From Malus domestica (taxonomy: Eukaryota; Streptophyta; Magnoliopsida; Rosales; Rosaceae): DNA of 64,000 nt. The DNA lies in NCBI RefSeq assembly GCF_042453785.1, contig NC_091677.1:28893501-28957500 (forward strand), in the 5' to 3' direction. Within the stretch, counting starts at the first letter, position 1, and the number at the start of each line of letters is the position of its first letter. Of the stretch, positions 55,891 through 64,000 are shown piece by piece. Under the pieces are notes generated by a model, which worked only from the letters and a program-made list of their open reading frames with translations, ran no database searches and was not told where the DNA came from. A program made the position numbers and the translations under genes.

Positions 55891-57855
55891 AGTTTTTGCT
55901 AGTCCCTAAGCAAAACAAAGAAAACAAAACACAACCTAAACCTTCCAACAATTGCCTCAGGGATTTCTAATGAAACATGACATCTTAAAAATCACTACTC
56001 ACATAGATTTTAGCCATCCTTGCTCTTGAGCTTATACTTAACCACAGTAACCACTCACAAGCTCGCATTTAATCAATTAAAACAACATCTGAAAGTAGTA
56101 ACATGCCTTAGAGAATTCACTCAATTCCTCACCAGATATACTCTCTATTTTCACACAGATTTTCTGACTACACTCCTTATACTAAGTATATGTGAGAAGA
56201 TTGACGTAAATATGTAGACTAGCACTCACATATGTTATAACAAAGAAGAAACTTTCTGGAATTATTAATACAAACATGTATATGATCTCATGAACGGAAT
56301 GCCACTACTTAGAAGCGAGAACCAGGGATTCCATATGCTCATACCAATTTCAAACTCCATATATTGAAACACATAACAACCAAGATAAAAGTCTAGGGTT
56401 GTAATGCAACTAAGGTATTGGTTAACAAAGAATGGTCAAGGATAAACAAACGTTCTTAAATTGATAGTAAGCAAAGTAATGAAATCAACACTTAGAATTC
56501 AACTTTTGATTACAGCACCCAGCTATAAACACAAAGGGGAGATTAGTACAACTTTAAGGGTCAAATTCACATTTTTGGACCCTTCTTCAACAACCAATAC
56601 TTATGAACTCATTCTCACTTCTTTTCAACCTCTTTTTTTCTTTTCTCAACTTTTTCTTCTTCTTTCTTTTCTTTTCTTTTTTTTTTTAACGTTTTTTTTT
56701 CTTTTTTTTTTCGAAACATAAAACATAAACACTACACTTTACCGGATTCACAAGAACAAATCCTTCCCCCACACTTATTTCTCTGCAGATCGTAGATCAA
56801 AAGGAATTCCCAACAAGTCATGCTTCACTATTCTTTAAGAACAAGGGTATGGATATTCCTATACTAGGCTAGGTAGGGATAATGCAGGCTAACAAAGAAA
56901 ATAGGCTAAATAAGGCTCAAAGGGGTTAAACCTACAATACATATGCAAGGGATAAGGCTTTTTGGCTCTGATGGTAACTAAACAACTTTTTTTCTTGAAA
57001 CAGACATGAGTTCTAGTATTTGGAACTAAAATGATGAAAAAGTATTCTAAGTAGCAACCAAGTAAAGAAGTAACGAGATCATGCAACGACTTTAGAAAAC
57101 AAGAATTCACAGATTAATAATTCTCCAAACAAGGAATAGGCTCAAGTCTCACTGGATTGTAGCGTTGGTTTGAGTTTCTTCCTTTAAGCATGTTACAAAA
57201 ACCGATTTTTTTCTCTTCGTGATTACATGTGAATTCGTAAATGACAACTACAACTAAGTATTAACTAAAGAGCATATCAAACTTCCACCCATGTTTGTAA
57301 CTTTCTTTAACAGTCATGCAATTAAAAACCAAATCCTCATCATTGTGTTGGAAGGTACCCTAAGACACAAACAAGCAAAACGACTCTTTTTGGTTTTTTC
57401 AAACATTTTTTTCGATTTTATTTCAAAATTTTGTTATTATTACACACTAAAACACTTAAAAACAGTGAGTAACAACATTAGAAGTGATAGGTGGTGAAAT
57501 TCAAAGATAAGTCATGAAAAGAAATATGTGTACCCCCCCACACTTAAACCAAACAACATTAGAAGTGATAGGTGGTGAAATTCAAAGATAAGTAATGAAA
57601 AGAAATATGTGTACCCCCTCACACTTAAACCAAACATTGTCCTCAATGTTTCAAAAATAAAACCAAACAAGAAAGCAATAAAAGACAACTAGCAAATAAG
57701 ACAATCATGGCAAAGTAAAAATAAGAAAGAGAAGGGTAAAAGAGAGCAAATCTGGTTGTAGGAGCCGGAAATTCCATTGTCTTTTTATTTGAACACATGG
57801 GTTGCCTCCCAAGAAGCGCTTGCTTTAACATCTTCCAGTTGGACGATACCTCCAT
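55891..57855 (-). other. Noncoding 3' internal region of the Athila-type element
   Basis: AT-rich with long poly-T (56635-56712). A 79-bp tandem duplication (about 57473-57630: AACATTAGAAGTGATAGGTG ... CACTTAAACCAAAC twice) and CCCCACACTT motifs are present. No envelope-like ORF is readable. Confidence 0.6.
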
Positions 57856-58893
57856 TTAAGCTTCACTAGGGCCCACGGCATGGAGGGGTACATCCTCCAT
57901 GACATGTTCCTTAAAACTTCCATGCATTGGATCTATGAACGGAATGGGATAGTGATTCTTCCTAATTGTGGCGTTGAGCTTCCTAAAGTCAATGTAAACT
58001 CTACCACTAGCTTGGATTCGATTGGGCACTTGAACCAAAGAAGGTAACAACCTATTAGTTGAAATGGGTATTGGAAATGGAATAGGTGGCTCACCAATGT
58101 ACTGCGATGAAGACTCAAAAGTAGCAGCATTGTCAACAATTTCAGAGGTGGTTCTCTTGGCCTTAGGTTCTTTAAGGGCAGTGGCTTGTCCCGTGTGATC
58201 CATTCCAATTCCCTTTTCAATGGTGGCTCTAAATACATCCATCTTGATAGGTGCTGCACGTTCCTGCCCTATATTTTCAATCAAATTAATGGCAAAACAA
58301 GAATGAACATCATTAGGATACTTAATAGATTCAGAAACATTAAAATTAATCATATCGCCATCAAACTCCATAGTCAACGCTCCATTGGCCACATCAATCT
58401 TGGTTTTGACTGTTTTCATGAAAGGTCTTTCAAGTAAGATTGGCAATGGTGTAGAGTGGGCTGAATCCTCTATCTCAAATATATAAAAATCTGCTGGAAA
58501 AATCAAATGGTCTACCTGCACCAAAACATCTTCCAAAACTCTTTTCGGATATGCATTAGATCGATCAACCAATTGAATAATAACACCATCATTTTTAAGC
58601 TCTCCTAGATTCATAGATGCATAAACGGAATATGGCATGACATTAATGGAAGCCCCTAAATCTAGCATAGCATGTTCAAACCTTATATTACCAATAACAC
58701 AAGGGATTTTGAAACTACCTGGATCTTTGCATTTAGGTGGTAGCTTTCTTTGCAAAGCTGCAGAGACATTTTCACTTACATGTACCACCTCATTCTCCGG
58801 AATTCGTTTCCTTGTTGTGCAAAGCTCTTTAAAAAACTTAGCATACTTGGGAACTTGCTTTATTGCATCAAGGAATGGGATATTAACGTGCAC
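57856..58893 (-). pseudogene. pro: Protease region of the Athila-type element fused to a stub of RT
   Basis: Readable frame without stops: KLPPKCKDPGSFKIPCVIGN then the active-site segment LDLGASINVMPYSVY (D-[LST]-G-A), a hallmark of Athila protease, and PILLERPFMKT. Near the end GRVYIDFRKLNATIRKNHYP is the start of RT, which then stops after about 20 more residues. The rest of pol is deleted. The ORF stays open across 345 codons although the element is defective. Confidence 0.8.
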
Positions 58894-60151
58894 CTTCCTG
58901 AATGTCTCTAGAATGTCCTTTTCATTCTCTTATTTCCTAGATTGCATAAACTTGGGAGGGAAAGGCACATTTGGTGGAATAGGGTTAGGTGGAATTGGAT
59001 TCGAACCAACCTTACTTGAGTTGGATTGCGTGGGATTCTTAGGGGGCTGCGGCAAGCGTTGTTTTTCCTTTGCCGTGGCTTTGTCCAATTTTCTTCTTCT
59101 TGCAGCAGCTTTTTGTCCTCTCTTTGGCTTTGTTTAGATATTTTTGGGCTGGTTCCAATCTCCTTGCCACTTCTAAATGTGATAGCCTTAGCGGTTTCAA
59201 AACCTCAATTTGGATTGACAATGGTTGAACTAGGCAGCTTGCCTTGTTCTCTGAATTGTCCCATGAATTCTAACATCTGCCCCATTTGATTCTTCAATTC
59301 GCCCACCTCCTTGGCTTGATTTTGTAAGCCCTGCATCAAAGAAGTTAGTACTTGAAGAATTTTATCATTATTCATTAACGAACCTGAATTTGGTTGGCTA
59401 GATTGTGGGTAAGGTTGTGGTGGTGGAAATGGCATTTGATATAGCCCATGAGGTGGCTGTCTATATCCATTTTGTTGTTGAGTTTAAGGTTCTCTCTACT
59501 TTATATTTGGGTGATCTCTTCAGCCTGGATTGTAGGTGTTGGAAAACGGGTCATGCCTTGGTTGATTTTGGCCTTGAAAACCTATGGCATTGACACTTTC
59601 CCATCCCCCATTCTCTATCAATTGAGGACATTTATTAGTGGGGTGTCCTTGTATAGAGCACACACGACAAGTAGTTGTTCCTTGCACTTTGGATCATTCA
59701 ACAACCTGTGATAGAAGAACAGAGAAATTAGCCATTTGAGATTGAAGTTCTGAAATAGCACTTGCCTCATTAGCTTGATGTTGTCATGGGGGGTCTCTTT
59801 GTCCAACTTCTTCATATTATTGTGCATTCAAGGCTCGATTTGCTACTAAGATCTTTGCTGAAGTTCTGAAATAGCACTTGCCTCATTAGCTTGATGTTGT
59901 CATGGGGGGTCTCTTTGTCCAACTTCTTCATATTATTGTGTATTCAAGGCTCGATTTGCTATTAAGATCTTTGCAGTAACTGGTGTTTTGTCAACCAAAG
60001 CTCTTCCTGCCGAAGCATCAAGCATTTGTCTCTCAATTGGAAGTAATCCTTCATAGAAATATTGAATTAAAAGCTCTTCATTCATTTGATGTTGTGGACA
60101 AGATGCAACTAAAGTCTTGAAATGTTTATAACATGCTGGAAATGATTCTCC
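58894..60151 (-). pseudogene. gag: C-terminal Gag with zinc knuckle, degenerate
   Basis: Frames on the minus strand: CRVCSIQGHPTNKC (about 59630-59680), a CCHC knuckle, then MPFPPPQPYPQSSQPNSGSL and the coiled LTSLMQGLQNQAKEVGELKN (59205-59435). Several stops occur. A tandem duplication of about 116 bp (59744-59859 and 59860-59975) disrupts the frame further. Confidence 0.7.
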
Positions 60152-60721
60152 TTAGCCTTGTTGAATTCCGCTAATTCTCTTCTTCAAAAGAATGACTCTT
60201 GAAGTTGGGAAAAATTTCTTCTTCATGCTTTCCCAAGAAGTGATGGTTCCAGGTGCCAATTCAAAGAGCCAATCTTTAGCCATTTCCAAAAGAGAGAATG
60301 AAAAGGAATTCATATTCAGAATGTTCCCATCTACGTTGATTGGTGTCATGCTCAAGCACACCACTTCAAACTCTTTAAGATGCTTGTTCGGATCTTCCAT
60401 GGGCAGCCCATGGTATTTGGGAATGTGATGCAGCAAACTAGACTTCAATTCAAACTCATTGGTCTTGCCTTGAGCTGCCCTAGGGTTTTGAATGCAAAGA
60501 GGGATGACATTGTCCAATCCAGAGGCTGAAAGTTCCTTAATTGTTCGATTGTCTACAACCATGTCTTGTTCCTCTTCCTCTTCCTCTTCTTCAAATTCGG
60601 ATTCAGAACTAGAACTAGATGGATTAGGTTCTGGTTGCTTCCTCTTCCTTCTCAAAGTTCGTTCAAAATCGTCGTTAAACTCCAATATATGCCCACGAAC
60701 TGGTTGAGAACTTTTAGTCAT
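60152..60721 (-). CDS. gag: N-terminal Gag of the Athila-type element (189 aa, truncated)
   Basis: ATG at 60721 (MTKSSQPVRGHILEFNDDFE), a Ser run and a long Glu stretch (residues about 35-50), then the gag domain start IKELSASGLDNVIPLC, HIPKYHGLPMEDPNKHLKEF and WLFELAPGTITSWESMKKKF. It stops at TAG in what should be ...GIQQGE, so only the first part of Gag is made. About 115 bp separate it from the primer site. Confidence 0.75.
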   Translation of the reverse strand: MTKSSQPVRGHILEFNDDFERTLRRKRKQPEPNPSSSSSESEFEEEEEEEEQDMVVDNRTIKELSASGLDNVIPLCIQNPRAAQGKTNEFELKSSLLHHIPKYHGLPMEDPNKHLKEFEVVCLSMTPINVDGNILNMNSFSFSLLEMAKDWLFELAPGTITSWESMKKKFFPTSRVILLKKRISGIQQG

Positions 60722-60836
60722 AAACTAGTACCTAAAACAAAGAAAACAAAACAAAATCAAAAACACAAGAAAAACAAAAACTGAAACAAAAGGGAGATTA
60801 ACAATTTTGCTAATCCCCAGCAACAACGCCAAAATT

Positions 60837-62158
60837 TGATGTGGTAGAAACTAACACACAAATTAAACACTATAATTTGGACAATTGTAGTATGAACAAG
60901 TAGGGATCGTTCTAGGCTGAGGACTAGGAGGGATGCTAATCAACACAAATTAAACTTAAAAATTTGAAAACTAAGCTAGACTAACACAAAATAAGAATTG
61001 AAGGGGTTTTTGGACGAATTTTAACTTAAAACAAGTAAATTAAAGAAAGAAATTAAGTTTCGTACGAAAATTGGGTGAAAGGCTAGCCAAAGGATTTTTC
61101 TCAACACATGAAACATGTGCATACAAATCGATTTTCAGTTATTATTCCTATAAACCATGAACGACAATGCCCCAAATTAATTGTGAACTGCACAAATTAA
61201 CTCTCAGATTTTCCTAGATTCATTGAATTGGACTCAGCGACGCAACCAAATTATTCTTATCAAGTTCCCTATATGAACAGCATGATAGAGATACATATCA
61301 AAGATCATTAAGTTCTGTGAAAAGCATAAGCATTGACAAGACATTCATAACTATGAACTGCATGATACTCCTACTAGGAATTTACTTAACTCAATCATGA
61401 CTAGTGACTTTTACTACTTGTAAATATAAATTCATAACGATTAGGTGAAATTCCCTTATATTTTAGCATCAAATCCCTGCATGCAAACTAAATGTGCACC
61501 CTTAATCAACACACAAGAACAAGTTCTTAATAAAACAGATAAGTAAATTGCAATCACGATTTATGAAACAATAACTGGATGTAATCAATTCATACGAAAC
61601 ATATGATCATGGCTTCGAATTCACCTCTAGCTAAAAAGAAATTTAGTTACACATGTTTGTCATAACTAAATAAAAACAATCTAAATTAAACTTTGAAATC
61701 AAATAAGGATAGAAAGAACTCTGAGACACTCCAGCAATGGTAGATTCGGCTCTTCCTCTAGATGGCAGAATTGGCTCCTCTTCTCCTTGCAAGCATGACT
61801 CAAAGTCTCATTCTCTCCTCTAGAAACCTGCGGCACTCTCACCAATTTTCTCTCTAAAAATTCTTTTTGAAAGCTGCGGCAATAACTTGTATTTATAGGC
61901 TAGGGCACGACCTACTTTGTAGTGGAAAAAGATTGAGTTGTTTGCAGTGTTTTAGGATTCCTTAAATCATATTAGAAGTGGTTGAATGTGATAAGGAATC
62001 CCCTTTGCAGCTGGAGGTAAGGTAAGATAGGATAAGGATATGATAAGATAAGATAAGATAAGGTTGAGATAAAACAGGACTGGATAAGATAAGGTAAGTT
62101 TGGATAAGGATATGATATGATTAGATAAGGTTTGTTAAGGATAAAGTTTCCCTTTAAT
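60837..62158 (-). repeat. 5' LTR of the Athila-type element, truncated
   Basis: Collinear with 52777-54058. Similarity stops at about 62155 after TTTCCCTTTAAT; the expected last about 270 bp (matching 54059-54334 and 55866-55874) are absent. It carries the same AAGATAAGGTAAGATAGGAT repeats (62025-62145). Confidence 0.85.
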
Positions 62159-62242
62159 GCCTGTGAAAAAAAACATGGATTATTAATAGAAAACAATTTG
62201 AAATAATTAGTATAAATGTTGAATGCATAAGAAATTACTTAC

Positions 62243-63092
62243 ATGAAGGGACTCGGTCATCTCATCCCCAGGCCGAACATAAATGTCAGCAAAGACGTCG
62301 ATCTCTGGAAATTTTGAACCCTTCTATAATAAAAAAAGATAAGGAAAATGTTAGTAAGAAAAAAAAATTATTAGCGACATTTTAAAATTGGAAATGAAAG
62401 ATGTAATATATACCTTCCGATTGATCTTGTTTGCCTTCGCCTTCTTCTGTTATACAAAAAATAAACGTATTAGTTGTAATACTTAAAGAAAATTAAAAAA
62501 ACAATAATAAATATTAGTAAAAATGAAAAAAAGTGAAATGAAAGGAGTTGTAATTAAAAACGCACCACATAGCCCATCTCTTGAAAACGACCGCAAAGCC
62601 AAACCCAACTATCTTGTTGGTCCTCCAACTCCTTCAGACAATCCTCCTCGAGAGCAACCTGCGGATCATCAAATTGCTAGAAACATTGGTGCAGGTTACT
62701 GTTCCACCGTTTGTAGTGTTCGGAGAAGAGCCGATTGAGGTACACGAACATGTCATCGTCCATGTCCTCCAAATTGTAGTTTGTCTGTAACGTAACAAAT
62801 ATTTTGAAAGTATTAGTAATAAAAGACAGTAATAAATATAAATATATAAATTTTACATGAAAAGCATTAAAAAGGCGACGCTACTTACAGATAATTGGTT
62901 ACGCACCATGTTCTTCGTTTCCTCTAGCATCGCCTTCCAAGACTTCCACCACATAGGGCAAAAGGTCCGCACGACATGCCTAATGTCGTGGGCCAATGCA
63001 CTATGCTGCTCCGCCGTTGGTGCTGCCCAATGTCGCTCATGGTATTCGATTGGGATACGACCGTTGGTCACCCTGGTGACCTTCGTCATCTT
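62243..63092 (-). pseudogene. CACTA (En/Spm) transposase-family gene remnant
   Basis: Exons on the minus strand with GT-AG borders: 62889-about 63092 (TNGRIPIEYHERHWAAPTAE, ALAHDIRHVVRTFCPMWWKS), 62566-62784 (NLEDMDDDMFVYLNRLFSEH, DSWVWLCGRFQEMGYV), 62414-62446 (KKAKANKINRK), 62243-62323 (KFPEIDVFADIYVRPGDEM). This is the plant transposase Ptta/En-Spm type domain organisation. An in-frame TAG at 62677-62679 breaks exon 2. The TNP2-like transposase itself is not in the window. Confidence 0.65.
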
Positions 63093-63115
63093 CAATTGCC
63101 AACAAGGTCTTTAGG

Positions 63116-64000
63116 TGTTTTTCTTTGCTGCAAAGAGATGAAAAAAAATCATTAACCCAAAACTAATAGCAAATCCTACTAAAATTTTGGCATAACCTCC
63201 CCTATAATTAAAACATTTCCCAAAACCTTGAAAATAACAAAAACAATGTACGTATCCAACACAATGATCACAATTGTTTAATAAAAGGTTTGGAATGATG
63301 ACAACTTTTTAATCCTTACATGACATAACTTAACAAATTCAACCTAAAATAACAAAACTGATTAGTTAACATTCACATACATTTTCTTCCTCTATTTCTC
63401 CTGAAAGTTACTTATTGAGCATCACATCTACTTCTCTGTTTGAGGCCACTATTTCCTTTCTCCTAATTAGAACAATTTTCCAATTCGAGTGTTTTCAAAT
63501 ACCACAACAAACTTCTAAAATGGCAACAACTGCCATCCAAGACGGACAATTTTCAAGCTTGTATACACAGGCTCTCGACATTGCTGGCAACATGCTTGGC
63601 AAAGAATTCTAAGCTGCCGTAGCAAACAATTCCATATAACCGTATCCACATTGACATTTGTAAGACTCTAACAGTCACTACCGAAACTTGTACAACTCTA
63701 AAAACTTTGCTTCATGATAATTACCAAGTTTTTTATTTCCTAGTTAAACATTTTCGCCATTTCCTCATCATCAAATCTCTTCCACAGCACTACTGTTTCA
63801 ATTCCGTGAGAAACCCATTTCAGTAACTAAGAAATGACACATAAATTAACAAAAAAATTGCAAAAACATTAAATTAACAGACATGAATTACGGAATACGT
63901 ATAATTTCGATTTCATGACAAAACCCATTTTTGAAAGTGAAGAAATTGAGAACAAAAAAAAAGAAAAACAATGGAAAACTTTTAATCCTTACATGACGTG
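63116..64000. other. AT-rich end of window, nothing recognised
   Basis: A repeated TTTTTAATCCTTACATGACATA motif occurs at about 63307 and again at 63979 to the window end, and AAACCCATTT occurs at 63807 and 63922. These may be subterminal repeats of the CACTA element. No gene is supported. Confidence 0.35.

Larger units (their letters stand above)
52777..62158 (-). mobile_element. Athila-type Ty3 element, minus orientation, pol mostly deleted, 5' LTR truncated
   Basis: Read on the minus strand: 5' LTR (62158 down to 60837), primer site AATTTTGGCGTTGTTGCTGG (the common Athila/Tat TGGCGCCGTTGCCGGGGA form), gag, zinc knuckle, protease, the first few RT residues, long noncoding stretch, polypurine tract, and a 3' LTR ending at 52777. 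RT, RNase H and integrase are absent. Left flank TTCAA (52772-52776) would be its TSD; the matching right copy is lost with the 5' LTR end. Confidence 0.85.

Overview
The window looks like nuclear DNA of a woody dicot, most likely Rosaceae (apple/pear-like). That placement is inferred from the kind of host genes and retroelement lineages, and no marker here proves it. The evidence for a plant nuclear genome is direct: spliced plant genes (an EngB GTPase, a SWI2/CHR9 helicase, a VQ protein, an F-box protein), a nuclear tRNA-Arg(CCU), and dense nested transposons (hAT, Mutator-like, PIF/Tourist-like, CACTA, and Ty3 elements of Tat and Athila type).

Layout. 1-17004 is one autonomous-type hAT element whose left end lies about 213 bp outside the window. 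An 11.5 kb LTR retrotransposon (900-12373) is inserted in its leader, with a perfect 5-bp target duplication GTTGT. That retrotransposon keeps gag but has no protease, RT or integrase. In the pol position it carries fused fragments of unrelated host genes: MATE transporter, a conserved MSVERS-type protein, cinnamyl-alcohol dehydrogenase and serine hydroxymethyltransferase. It ends in a normal LTR joined head-to-head to a third, inverted LTR. The hAT transposase gene (13449-16475) is broken. 17005-18296 is an old LTR remnant into which the hAT jumped.

18.7-24.7 kb is a gene island: tRNA-Arg(CCU), a VQ-motif gene, the organellar GTPase gene engB, and a chimeric pseudogene with an N-acetyl-glutamyl-phosphate reductase piece. 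24891-26149 is a 1.26 kb internally deleted relative of the hAT at the window start (TSD ATCCCACC). 26253-28508 is a complete solo LTR (TSD ATCAA) of the same family as the 17005-18296 remnant. 28.5-34.5 kb holds a Tourist-like MITE swollen by trinucleotide repeats and a long-TIR Mutator-like element carrying host gene pieces. 34574-35719 is an F-box gene (+). 36268-42771 is an eight-exon SWI2/CHR9-type SNF2 helicase (-), convergent with the F-box gene and with a hairpin MITE in its upstream region.

From 44.5 kb to the end the window is nested repeats: a Tat-type Ty3 element (44545-52776) riddled with stops, interrupted by an Athila-type element in reverse orientation (52777-about 62158). A solo LTR (54335-55860, TSD ATATG) has jumped into the start of the Athila 3' LTR. 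The right ends of both the Tat and the Athila element are lost at one breakpoint near 62158. Beyond it lies a CACTA/En-Spm transposase remnant.

How the parts relate: the host genes are independent housekeeping, regulatory and defence-type loci. The transposons form a readable insertion order (LTR remnant, then hAT, then gene-capturing LTR element; Tat, then Athila, then solo LTR, then deletion). The most unusual object is the multi-gene-transducing LTR element with its palindromic LTR end.
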